DNA from: Euryarchaeota archaeon UBA433
GTDB lineage: Archaea; Thermoplasmatota; Poseidoniia; Poseidoniales; Poseidoniaceae
Direction of reading: 5' to 3'
Assembly: GCA_002495535.1 (NCBI GenBank)
Contig: DAFX01000017.1
Location: forward strand, 1 to 41,157
DNA: 41,157 nucleotides
A model generated the notes under the pieces. It saw only the letters and a list, made by a program, of their open reading frames with translations. It did not search any database and was not told the DNA's origin. Positions 15,358 through 23,656 of the stretch are shown here, in pieces (positions within the stretch are counted from its first letter, which is position 1; each line of letters starts with the position of its first letter). A program made the translations under genes and the position numbers.

Positions 15358-18129
15358 GTGAAGTCGACTCAATTCCGCACTCTTTTCATTGCAAGCCTCT
15401 TTCTTCTCGTCCATTTGACGACCGTGGTTGCCAGCCATCCCGACGAGAGCCTGCCGTTCACCTCAAAGCATGAAGGCGTAGATTTCCCAGTCGGATGGAT
15501 CACCGGCCATCAAGGGGAGGGAGAGCAGCACACGCACGTCCAAGTGGTTTACCCCGCTATGGAAGATGGCGAGGAAGCCGACATGGCCGGCAACGGCCCC
15601 TTCACTTGGGTCCAATTTATTGGTGATGATGGAGAGAATATGGAGCAGTATATGCTCATGGCGAGTTCCTTGGCTGAACGTGGCCACATTGTCGTAGTTC
15701 ATGCTGGCCTTTCAGACGCAACAGATTTTGATGCCATTCTCTCCAGCATTGTCATCGGATACGAACTCATGGTGGTGCTCAATCAATCGAACGATGCTCT
15801 CATGGGTTCCTTTGGTCAAATCGATTTAGAACATTGGGGGGTCGGTGGCCACGGTCATGGTGCGGCAGCAGCGTACGGCGTTTTCCCATTTTGGAATGAA
15901 CGAACAGGGATTCCCGATGCCCATCCCCCCCGAGCTCTCTTCGGTTTAGGGACAGATTTCTCTTCTTGGGAAAACGAGGGGCATTGGGATGCTATTGCGC
16001 CCGGCGGATGGACCATTGATGTCCCACATCCATCGGCAGGACTTTTCATCACAGGGACGCTCGATGGTGTCGCAGAATTTTCTGAAATGACTGATGTTTT
16101 GAGCGCAACCGATAAACTCGGATGGCACGCCATGCAACTGCTCGGGGCGAATCACTATCAATTTCAATCCAGCACCTCCTTTTTCGAAGGTCTAGACGAT
16201 GAGGATGCATCCATTACCCAAGAGCAGCAAATCGAACGAACAGCATCCCATGTGGTGCCGTACCTCGATTTGACCTTGCGTGGCGATCATGAGTCATTTA
16301 GGACGGCCTTCAACCGCCCTGATGACCCCAACACTCTAAGCGATTCAAACGCATACTTGGAAGAGCATCTTCATCCAAGCCACTTCTTGAAGGCGATAAG
16401 CCAAACTACAGCCCCCGCAAACACCACCAACTTCAGCACCCAAGATACGGTGAATTGGAGGGTGAATTGGACACTCCGTGATGGAACTCCACCGGCCAAT
16501 CTTTCCCCTTCGTGGCAAATCGAAATTGAATGTCGAATCATCGGCATGGCTTCATTCCAAGGCTCGCTTACAAGTGCCAATGAGGCCGAATGCCTCTACT
16601 TGATGGCTGATGTTCCTCCTGGTGAACATACGCTTGAACTACAAATCCGCGTCGAGGGGGCACCAATGACCCTCCACCAACCTTTCAACCGAACTGATGC
16701 ACCTTTGGTGTTCACCTCACCAATCCCAATGATTGATGTCGAACAGCGCAGCAGTCTTGAGGTCGTTGCGGGTCTCTTTGCCAACGATCCTGACGGGCAA
16801 GAAGTCTTGTTCGTCGAAGCTGAACTCACGGGTGGTGCAATTGGTAATTTTAGCACCAGCATCGATGAATCGGGTTCCAAACTTACCGTTTTCCACACTG
16901 CGCCAGGTGAATATGTCGACGGTGCAGATCTTCGTCTGAAGATTCGAGCCGCTGGTGGTGGCGTGGTCGATGAAGGTGAGGTTAGCGCAAAGATTCGCGT
17001 GATTCCAGTCGATGATCCTGCAGTCATAAGCAATTCAGTCCCAATGCAAAACATGGTTGAGGACGGACCCGGCATCACACTTCAACTCTCAGACTATGTC
17101 AGCGACCCGGAAGGAGAGGCACTCTTCGCTAGCGTTTCTGGAGACACACAGGGAGTTTACGGACCGGTTGAATTCATCATCGTGGATGGCGTGCTGACGA
17201 TGACGCCCCGGTTGAACATGCACGGTGCCTCAGTGCTCCACTTGTTGGTCGGTGACGGGGTCAATACGCCGGTTGAACTCGATGTTCCGCTGTACATCGA
17301 ATCACTGGATGACCCCTTGACGGTCAACACCAGTTTCTGGGACGTTGAATTTTCGGAAGACAACATGACTGCCTTGAACCTGTCTGAAATGGCTTGGGAC
17401 ATCGACGGAGATGTTCTTTTCTGGACCATCTCAGACGCATCAACCAACGTTAATGTTGTGCGCGCAGCCTCACAGATCATTGTGAGTGGAGCCCTTGATT
17501 ATTCAGGATTTGACGACACGGTCTACCTCAATGTCTCCGACGGTCAAACCACGCACTCTGCTCGATTAAACATCACAGTGCTTCCCCAACCAGACGCTCC
17601 GCTTGTGACGATCAAAGAACTCAATGCTGTCGATGACCGTTCTGGGGGCCTTATGTGGTGGGTGTACGACCCGGACGGTTCAGTGCCTTCTGAGGCAAAC
17701 ATTTCGGTCAATGGCACGATGCTTGAGAACATAAGCCACTCATGCAGTTTTGATAGTGCAGCATCCACGAACCGTTGCCTGACGTTCATTGAGTACCCTG
17801 CTGATGTAAACGGAACGGTTGAGATCCGTGTTGCCGTTATCGATGGGGATTTAGGCATTGAAACCGCATCCTACATGCTTGTCAATTTATCCGTTTCACA
17901 AGCGCCATCGCCCTTCCCTTCACCAACCGATTCGAGTTCAGGGGTGGTTTCTCTCACAGGTGTTGCGCTGGTAGGTGGGCTTGTCCTTGTGATTGCAGCC
18001 CTCGCCTTCATGCTCACTCGCCGAAAAGAGGAGACTTCGATGGCGGAGATGTTTGAGCAAGAGGCAGACAGTCCACACCAAGAGGCTCCCCATTCAGGAT
18101 TGCTCGCTCGGGCTCAGGCCAAAAAGTGA
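15358..18129 (+). CDS. Membrane-anchored surface protein with degenerate alpha/beta-hydrolase domain and Ig-like repeats
   Basis: The 923-residue protein starts at GTG and has a signal peptide (1 to about 26). Residues 40-300 resemble a chlorophyllase/PAF-acetylhydrolase-type alpha/beta hydrolase: WVQFIGDDGEN, a nucleophile-elbow position GVGGHGHGAA (161-170), an acid Asp236 in ITGTLDG and a probable His266 in GANHYQF. The elbow reads GHGHG where active members have GHSxG, so the serine is replaced by glycine. About four cadherin/Ig-like domains follow (about 440-850) with DPDGQ and DPEGE motifs, then a membrane helix (about 862-886) ending RRKEE and a short cytoplasmic tail. Many N-glycosylation sequons occur. 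It is probably a binding or structural surface protein rather than an enzyme. Confidence 0.82.
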   Translation: MKSTQFRTLFIASLFLLVHLTTVVASHPDESLPFTSKHEGVDFPVGWITGHQGEGEQHTHVQVVYPAMEDGEEADMAGNGPFTWVQFIGDDGENMEQYMLMASSLAERGHIVVVHAGLSDATDFDAILSSIVIGYELMVVLNQSNDALMGSFGQIDLEHWGVGGHGHGAAAAYGVFPFWNERTGIPDAHPPRALFGLGTDFSSWENEGHWDAIAPGGWTIDVPHPSAGLFITGTLDGVAEFSEMTDVLSATDKLGWHAMQLLGANHYQFQSSTSFFEGLDDEDASITQEQQIERTASHVVPYLDLTLRGDHESFRTAFNRPDDPNTLSDSNAYLEEHLHPSHFLKAISQTTAPANTTNFSTQDTVNWRVNWTLRDGTPPANLSPSWQIEIECRIIGMASFQGSLTSANEAECLYLMADVPPGEHTLELQIRVEGAPMTLHQPFNRTDAPLVFTSPIPMIDVEQRSSLEVVAGLFANDPDGQEVLFVEAELTGGAIGNFSTSIDESGSKLTVFHTAPGEYVDGADLRLKIRAAGGGVVDEGEVSAKIRVIPVDDPAVISNSVPMQNMVEDGPGITLQLSDYVSDPEGEALFASVSGDTQGVYGPVEFIIVDGVLTMTPRLNMHGASVLHLLVGDGVNTPVELDVPLYIESLDDPLTVNTSFWDVEFSEDNMTALNLSEMAWDIDGDVLFWTISDASTNVNVVRAASQIIVSGALDYSGFDDTVYLNVSDGQTTHSARLNITVLPQPDAPLVTIKELNAVDDRSGGLMWWVYDPDGSVPSEANISVNGTMLENISHSCSFDSAASTNRCLTFIEYPADVNGTVEIRVAVIDGDLGIETASYMLVNLSVSQAPSPFPSPTDSSSGVVSLTGVALVGGLVLVIAALAFMLTRRKEETSMAEMFEQEADSPHQEAPHSGLLARAQAKK

Positions 18130-18131
18130 AA

Positions 18132-19694
18132 TCACAACGGAATGTTTCCGTGCTTCTTTGGAGGGCTCCACTCTCGTTTCGAACGCAATATATTCAGCGC
18201 TCTGCACAGGCGAATTCTGCTCTCTTCAGGTTCGATGACGTCATCGAGCCATCCATTCCGAGCGGCCACATAGGGGTCTCCAAATTTAGCTTTGTAATCA
18301 TCTACCAATTGTTGGCGAACGTCTTCTTGTTCGTCTTCAGGTACGGCGTTGATTTCACGTCGGTGAATGATGTTCACTGCACCGTCCGCACCCATGACCG
18401 CAAGCTCAGCGGTTGGCCAAGCGACGTTGTAATCGCTTTGCAAATGTTTGCATGACATGGCTAAGTATGCTCCACCGTACGCCTTTCGTGTGACCAACGT
18501 CAACTTCGGGACTGTTGCCTCTGCGTAAGCGAAGAGGAGTTTTGCGCCGTGGCGTATGATGCCACCCCATTCTTGTACCACGCCGGGGAGGAACCCAGGT
18601 ACGTCTTCGAACGTGACGAGGGGAATATTGAACGCATCGCATGTTCGGATAAACCGTGCGGCTTTGATTGAAGCGTCAATGTCCAAACAGCCAGCCAAGA
18701 CCTTTGGTTGATTCCCTACAACGCCGATAGTGCGCCCTTCAAGGCGTGCAAAACCAATGATGATGTTGTCTGCATAGGCTTCAAACAATTCGACAAAAAT
18801 TCCGTCATCGACAATCTCTTCCACCACTTTCACCATGTCGTATGGCTTGTTTGGATTGTCTGGGACCAATGTTTCCAAAATCGTATTTTTCCGTTCCTTT
18901 GGATCTGCCGTTTCTTCAACTGGTGGGTCTGCCATGTTGTGGTCGGGGAGATAGGAGAGGATTTCTGCAGCAAGTGTGCAGGCATCTTCTTCATCGGAGG
19001 CAATCATGCAGGCAATTCCTGATCGTGATGCATGAAGGGTGGCCCCACCGAGTCCAGCAGCGTCCACTTCACCATCGATGACTTCTGGGGTTTCGAGGGG
19101 GGAGGAGAGGAAAAGTTGCCCGTGTTCTTCACCTAGAATCGTGAAATCAGCGAGGCTTGCAGCGAGGGCAGAAACGCCTACAACCGGTCCCAGCACCAGA
19201 GAAATCATTGGGATTCTGCCGCTGCATTGAACCAAGCGGTCGAGCAATTCTCCAGTTCCAGCAAGGGCAGAAATGCCGTCATGTGCTCGTTGCCCGCCGC
19301 CGTCCCAAAGACCAATGATTGGTGCTTTGACCCGTTCAGCCATCTCAACGACCTTAGCGATTTTCTTCGCATGCATTTCACCCATACTTCCTCCATGTAC
19401 GCTGAAGTCCTGTGCGAAGCAGTAAATTCTCCGCCCGTCGATTGTACCATGGCCCGCAACAACTCCATCTCCAAGCGTGTGGTGAAGGAACATGCCGTTG
19501 TCGGTAGTTCTGTGGGTGACAAAGGAATCGATTTCGATAAAGGAGTTCTCATCAAGCAGCATCCGCACTCGATCCCGAGCAGTCCCTCTGCCGCTTGTAC
19601 GAATGGCTTCTTGGCGCTTTAAACCGCCACCGAGGCGCGCTTGTTCGCGTTTGAATTGGAGGTCTTCGAGACGGTCACTCGAGTTGCCTGCCAT
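18132..19694 (-). CDS. pccB: Acyl-CoA carboxylase carboxyltransferase beta subunit (propionyl/acetyl-CoA type)
   Basis: The 520-residue length and both crotonase-like halves fit the biotin-dependent carboxyltransferase beta subunit, which moves CO2 from carboxybiotin to acetyl- or propionyl-CoA. The C-terminal half is canonical: DVPGFLPG (364-371), GGIIRHGAKLL, TRKAYGGAY (402-410) and MGADGAV. The N-terminal half is divergent: the usual NDSGGARIQEG region reads WDGGGQRAHDG (130-140) and the oxyanion-hole region usually like GPCAGGAVYSP reads GPVVGVSALAA (169-179). The alpha subunit (biotin carboxylase and carrier) is not in the window. It lies 37 bases downstream of gatD and is probably co-transcribed. 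It is convergent with the surface protein gene, with two bases between the stops. Confidence 0.88.
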   Translation of the reverse strand: MAGNSSDRLEDLQFKREQARLGGGLKRQEAIRTSGRGTARDRVRMLLDENSFIEIDSFVTHRTTDNGMFLHHTLGDGVVAGHGTIDGRRIYCFAQDFSVHGGSMGEMHAKKIAKVVEMAERVKAPIIGLWDGGGQRAHDGISALAGTGELLDRLVQCSGRIPMISLVLGPVVGVSALAASLADFTILGEEHGQLFLSSPLETPEVIDGEVDAAGLGGATLHASRSGIACMIASDEEDACTLAAEILSYLPDHNMADPPVEETADPKERKNTILETLVPDNPNKPYDMVKVVEEIVDDGIFVELFEAYADNIIIGFARLEGRTIGVVGNQPKVLAGCLDIDASIKAARFIRTCDAFNIPLVTFEDVPGFLPGVVQEWGGIIRHGAKLLFAYAEATVPKLTLVTRKAYGGAYLAMSCKHLQSDYNVAWPTAELAVMGADGAVNIIHRREINAVPEDEQEDVRQQLVDDYKAKFGDPYVAARNGWLDDVIEPEESRIRLCRALNILRSKREWSPPKKHGNIPL

Positions 19695-19731
19695 ACCTCT
19701 TCCACTCCGTCACGGTTTTTGATTAAAACGC

Positions 19732-21087
19732 TCAAGACATGAGGGCGTTTCGACCTTCCCCACATAGATTTGATTCGATTGCTTTTGCTACGCTCATGGA
19801 ATTGGAGAGTGCCCAATGCACCTTGACAATCATGGTTTCTGGGGTTGCCACACTGCCGTGGCCAATGATGCCCATATCCATTTGCTTCCTTCCTTTCGAG
19901 TAAACGTTCATGTCCACCGGCCCATTGATGCACTGGGAGGTGACAACAATCGGAATCTCACGATTGATACAGCGGGTTAATGTGCGCCATATTTTGGTGT
20001 TTTCTGGTGCGTCTTTACCGGGGTCGTCAATAGGAAGGTGGCCAAGTCCAGTGCCATGAATCACAATCGCCTGGACACCTGTTTGTGCAACGGCTTCAAT
20101 CTGCTCGGCGTGCAACCACGGGCCCGCGGTAAATTGTGCGATGCGAACACCGGTTTCGTAGGTACTAGGGCGCTCTGCGATTTCACGCGAATGATCTTTC
20201 TCGAGTGCATCGCTGTAATTTGGGTTGAGGGTGTGGGACACCTCGGCGTTGTCGATGTGCACTTCACCGAGTGGTTCACAATTGATCGGTTTGAACGCAT
20301 CCCGTTTGGACGAGTGCATCTTCCGTGCGCCGGTTCCGGGAAGAACAGCACATGTTCCGTCGTGGGAGCCCGCGTGCATGATGACAACCGTAGCGTCGCC
20401 CAGCGTTCCAGTCGGTTTGGGGCCGTTGGCAGCCCAATGTACGGCACAAAGTAGGTTTTCAGCTGCGTCAGACGACCCTCGATCAGAAGATCGCTGGGAG
20501 CCTACAAACGCGATTGGCCCAGCAGGCTTTCCTCCCCTGCCTGCCCATGACAAACCAACGGCTGCTGAGGTGATGTGGAGGGTGTCGGTTCCATGCGTCA
20601 CGACAACCCCGTCGCATCCATCATCGAATGCTTTCTTGGAAGCCAGTGCGATGGCGTTCCAGTGTTGAGGTCTGATGTCATCGCTGAACATGTTGCCGAG
20701 TTTGATGGCTTCAATTTGGGCGATCGTTGCGAGTTCTGGCAAACTTGCGACAAGTTCTTCTGGCTCAAAACGAGCGACGACCGCACCAGTAGCGTAGTCG
20801 ACCTTTGAAGCGATGGTGCCCCCAGTGTGAAGGATGCGTACCCGAGGTAAATCCGATGCGGTTTCAAGCGGTTTTGATGCTTGGGCTTTCTTGGGCTCCA
20901 ATCCCCCGATCACTTCGCACGACACAATGGCATCGGTTGGATAACTTGCATTGTAACCGTTAGCAAGTTTGAGCGTGACGTGATGCTTTGCCGCCGGGTG
21001 GAGTACGACCCCCTCCATCACAGTCGTTCCGTTGTGACTCTCCACGCTGAGGTTCACGCGTTGGCCTGGACTTGGAACATCAACCAT
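19732..21087 (-). CDS. gatD: Glutamyl-tRNA(Gln) amidotransferase subunit D
   Basis: GatD is the L-asparaginase-like subunit of the archaeal-specific GatDE complex, which frees ammonia from glutamine to convert Glu-tRNA(Gln) to Gln-tRNA(Gln). The N-terminal barrel domain (about 1-60) precedes the asparaginase domain with TGGTIAS (88-94), THGTDT (164-169) and SQRSSDR (197-203), plus KMHSSKRDAF later; the catalytic Thr, Thr-Asp pair and Lys positions appear intact. The 451-residue length is normal. ATG 21087 was chosen because GGGAG (21092-21096) precedes it; the frame runs on to a GTG at 21111. GatE is not in this window. It is followed by pccB and preceded by the tRNA-Met gene on the same strand. 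Confidence 0.95.
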   Translation of the reverse strand: MVDVPSPGQRVNLSVESHNGTTVMEGVVLHPAAKHHVTLKLANGYNASYPTDAIVSCEVIGGLEPKKAQASKPLETASDLPRVRILHTGGTIASKVDYATGAVVARFEPEELVASLPELATIAQIEAIKLGNMFSDDIRPQHWNAIALASKKAFDDGCDGVVVTHGTDTLHITSAAVGLSWAGRGGKPAGPIAFVGSQRSSDRGSSDAAENLLCAVHWAANGPKPTGTLGDATVVIMHAGSHDGTCAVLPGTGARKMHSSKRDAFKPINCEPLGEVHIDNAEVSHTLNPNYSDALEKDHSREIAERPSTYETGVRIAQFTAGPWLHAEQIEAVAQTGVQAIVIHGTGLGHLPIDDPGKDAPENTKIWRTLTRCINREIPIVVTSQCINGPVDMNVYSKGRKQMDMGIIGHGSVATPETMIVKVHWALSNSMSVAKAIESNLCGEGRNALMS

Positions 21088-21182
21088 GAATCTCCCAGCG
21101 GCTGGAGGCACATCAAGGGTTCGCAGATGGTTTCAGGATTGCAGCCATTGTCATGATGCTCAACGCTGGACGTTCTTTCGAT

Positions 21183-21312
21183 TGGTGCCGGGAGCGGGGC
21201 TTGAACCCGCGACCTTCGGATGTCTCAGACACCACAAGGGGTTTGCACGTCATACGAATGCCTTGAAGGCTGCCCTATGAGTCCGACGCGCCACCAACTA
21301 CGCCACCCCGGC
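21183..21312 (-). tRNA. Elongator tRNA-Met (anticodon CAT) with intron
   Basis: The minus strand gives acceptor GCCGGGG/TCCCGGC, D arm GCGT..GCGC, anticodon stem TCGGA/TCCGA, loop CTCATAA after splicing, T arm GCGGG/CCCGC with TTCAAGC, discriminator A and an encoded CCA (21183-21185). Exon 1 is 21276-21312 (37 nt) and exon 2 is 21183-21221. The intron lies between positions 37 and 38. The GCCGGGG start and A discriminator fit elongator Met rather than initiator or the CAU-reading Ile tRNA, and an intron at this site is known for elongator tRNA-Met of haloarchaea. Confidence 0.93.
21222..21275 (-). other. tRNA-Met intron with canonical bulge-helix-bulge splice site
   Basis: The 54-base intron is bounded by a textbook bulge-helix-bulge: outer helix TCGGA/TCCGA, three-base bulge ACA, four-pair core CTCA/TGAG, three-base bulge TAG, inner helix GGCA/TGTC with one G-U pair. 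Cleavage after the second base of each bulge gives exactly the 37/38 junction, as expected for the archaeal splicing endonuclease. Confidence 0.9.
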
Positions 21313-21411
21313 TTGGTTCCCCCGTGCCGCCTTCCCCCTTTGAAGCATACGGCCGTTTCCAGATGGCAAATCGACCGTAGCCTTCATTCACTTCACGCCA
21401 TAGGCCGGTGT

Positions 21412-22335
21412 ATGGTGGACCTCAATACGGCAATGGCTGCGGCCTCTGCTGAGCAAAAACGCAGGTCTGCTGATGGCACCCAGGAACGCAAAAAGCGTCG
21501 AACGGGGAAGGATATGGGCATCGAGGCATTCGACCCGGTCACCTATGTGGCTAAAGAAAGGGCTGACACCGCATCGATGTGGCTTGTTCTCACCTTTTCT
21601 GCAGTCGTTTCGCTGTTGATGAGGTACGTGCTGATGCCCAACACGGATCAAGCGAAATCAGACATCCTCTACCTGCTCCCGATTGCCGCAATTGTTCTGA
21701 TTCCTCAAGTCCATCGCATGATTATGCCTGAAAGGTTCATGGAACACTACACAAAGGGGACGTGGTTCAAATCAGGTTTCCTCCATTTGTTTACTTTCTT
21801 AGCTCTCTCCTTTATGCTCGTCAACCCTCCACTCGGTGATATAGTGGCCCCTCAACTTGCAAGTCAATGGACCATCGTCACCGATGAAGGCGGCGACCTC
21901 GTCTATGCAGATGACAGCGGCAAGGACGGCACCATCACTTGGACGGTGGAACGCGACGCTTCCCTCGAGGGTGAAATTTGGCTGTTGTTCGGACTTGCCG
22001 ATAACGTCAACTCAGATGGAGCAGAGGTGGTTGTACAACTTGACAACAATGAGCAATCCGATTCCATTCTCACGGCCAATGAGACCTTTTGGGAACTTAA
22101 CAGCGAACGAATTAATGAGGGGCGAACTCTCGATAACAGGTCGGCACCAAACCTCCTTCCTCACGGTGATAGCGACCAACCATTTGCGGTCATGCTCTCC
22201 TCGGATGGCTTGAATGTGGGCGTGCACGAACTCACTGTGACCATCACCGAAGATGGAGATCCATGGGAGAACGCCCGTGAATACACATGGACAATCCGAA
22301 TTGTTGAGGAATTGCCAGAACCTGACGCTTCATGA
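21412..22335 (+). CDS. Membrane protein with three helices and an exported beta-rich C-terminal domain
   Basis: The 307-residue product is not recognised. A very basic N-terminus (about 16-35, with KKRR) precedes three membrane helices (about 55-74, 83-101, 120-138). The remaining 165 residues look like a beta-sandwich with sequons, and topology by positive-inside places it outside the cell. ATG 21412 (MVDLNTAMAA) is preferred: the open frame begins earlier, but that part overlaps the tRNA-Met gene. ATG 21433 is an alternative. There is no obvious operon partner. Confidence 0.7.
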   Translation: MVDLNTAMAAASAEQKRRSADGTQERKKRRTGKDMGIEAFDPVTYVAKERADTASMWLVLTFSAVVSLLMRYVLMPNTDQAKSDILYLLPIAAIVLIPQVHRMIMPERFMEHYTKGTWFKSGFLHLFTFLALSFMLVNPPLGDIVAPQLASQWTIVTDEGGDLVYADDSGKDGTITWTVERDASLEGEIWLLFGLADNVNSDGAEVVVQLDNNEQSDSILTANETFWELNSERINEGRTLDNRSAPNLLPHGDSDQPFAVMLSSDGLNVGVHELTVTITEDGDPWENAREYTWTIRIVEELPEPDAS

Positions 22336-22572
22336 AAGCATATCGCCATGGGCGAGCATGATTGTTGTGAGCAACTTTGAAATTCGGTGAACATCGGTTT
22401 GTTCTCTTGTTCTGCGATGAATCGCCTGCCTCCTTACTGCACGGATCAGTGGTGCTGCTGGAGTCCAACAAAGGGCGTCAAGGAGGTGTGAAGTGGGGTT
22501 GGTCATGGGCTCTGGTCAGGCTTCCCCATCCTGTTGTTTTCATCCACCCGTCGGGTAAAAGTGAAAGTGAAA
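22336..22572. other. Intergenic stretch without a supported gene
   Basis: This gap lies between the convergent ends of the membrane protein and the RFC gene. A 70-codon plus-strand frame crosses it from a TTG and runs into the RFC gene, but it lacks family resemblance or a ribosome site. I see no tRNA fold, strong hairpin or T tract. Confidence 0.5.
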
Positions 22573-23526
22573 TCAGCGAAGATGCGTGACCAGTCTGGCT
22601 GTGAGTGCATCGAGTTGAATTTGTTCGCCCCCGCCTTCAACCAGCCTGTATTCCACTTCAGCCATCCATTCCGTGATGTCTAATTTCGTATCTTCATTGA
22701 GGAAATCGGCCGTGTAAAGTTCTCTGTGCAGCTGGTTGACAAAATCCGTTCCAGCGAGGCCGTACCGATCAAGAAGTTCGCGCAAACGCCGCCTAGCAGC
22801 GTGAAAACCATCCTCTCGACAAGCCATCAGGTACTGATGCAGCGCTTCTGGGGGTGCGGTAGCGGAGGTTTCGTAAATCAAATCACGAGTGATGTGCATG
22901 TTGATCGCTGAGGACACCTGTAATGCAGTGAGTGCTTTTCTTAGGTCGCCCTGGGAAATGCGCGTCAGTGCTTCCCCTGCATCGTCGTCCAAGGTCACGC
23001 CTTCGATTTTTGCGACGTGGTGGACTTGAGCGTTGACATCAGCATCTGAGAGCGGGCGGAATCGGAATACAGCACACCTCGACTGGATCGGTTCAATAAT
23101 TTTTGATGAGTAATTGCATGAAAGGATAAACCTGCACGTCTCTGCGTATTGCTCCATAATCCTGCGCAATGCGCCTTGTGCATCGTTGGTTAGCGCATCG
23201 GCTTCGTCCAAGAAGATGATTTTGAATTGGGCGCCTCCGTAAGGCGATGTACGGGCGAACTGCTTGACTTTTGTTCGAATGCTCTCCAACTTCCGCTCAT
23301 CAGAAGCGTTCATTTCAAGCAAATTGCGCCGATATTCTTCACCGAAGACATCTTTGGTCAATGCCATTGCTGCCGTAGTTTTTCCTGTGCCTGGTGGTCC
23401 AGCAAAGAGGAGGTGTGGGAATTCTTTCTTTGCCGAATACACAGCAAGGCGTTCGACCACTGCATGTTGTCCACGAATCTCACTCACTGCCTGAGGGCGG
23501 TGACGCTCGACCCATAGTTCGCTCAT
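22573..23526 (-). CDS. rfcS: Replication factor C small subunit (clamp loader)
   Basis: The 317-residue AAA+ protein loads the PCNA sliding clamp for replicative polymerases, including polymerase D. It shows the RFC box near the N-terminus (LWVERHRP), Walker A GPPGTGKT (43-50), Walker B FLDEAD (105-110), the sensor-1 Asn in LSCNYSSK and the arginine finger in QSRC (148-151). Length is typical for archaeal RfcS. The frame stays open a further 75 codons to 23751, but ATG 23526 (MSELWVERHRP) matches the family start. It is divergent from the giant surface protein gene, sharing a 130-base intergenic region. The RFC large subunit is not in the window. Confidence 0.95.
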   Translation of the reverse strand: MSELWVERHRPQAVSEIRGQHAVVERLAVYSAKKEFPHLLFAGPPGTGKTTAAMALTKDVFGEEYRRNLLEMNASDERKLESIRTKVKQFARTSPYGGAQFKIIFLDEADALTNDAQGALRRIMEQYAETCRFILSCNYSSKIIEPIQSRCAVFRFRPLSDADVNAQVHHVAKIEGVTLDDDAGEALTRISQGDLRKALTALQVSSAINMHITRDLIYETSATAPPEALHQYLMACREDGFHAARRRLRELLDRYGLAGTDFVNQLHRELYTADFLNEDTKLDITEWMAEVEYRLVEGGGEQIQLDALTARLVTHLR

Positions 23527-23656
23527 AGATTGGTCTTGATGGCGAGCGCCCTTCAACATTCGCACGCTTAAGGACGGGAATACAACCGCAAAAATGGTGT
23601 GCGATTGGCTGGTTTCATAGTTCATATTGGAAGGCATTGAAGCGAAAAGACAGTAT

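Noticed and set aside
21183..21312. CAT-anticodon tRNA as initiator tRNA or CAU-reading tRNA-Ile
   Set aside because: The acceptor and D-arm sequence and the intron at 37/38 fit elongator tRNA-Met; initiator-type features such as three G-C pairs at the anticodon stem base next to the loop are absent.
22377..22589. 70-codon plus-strand frame in the gap before rfcS
   Set aside because: It begins at TTG, runs into the end of rfcS on the opposite strand, and resembles no family.
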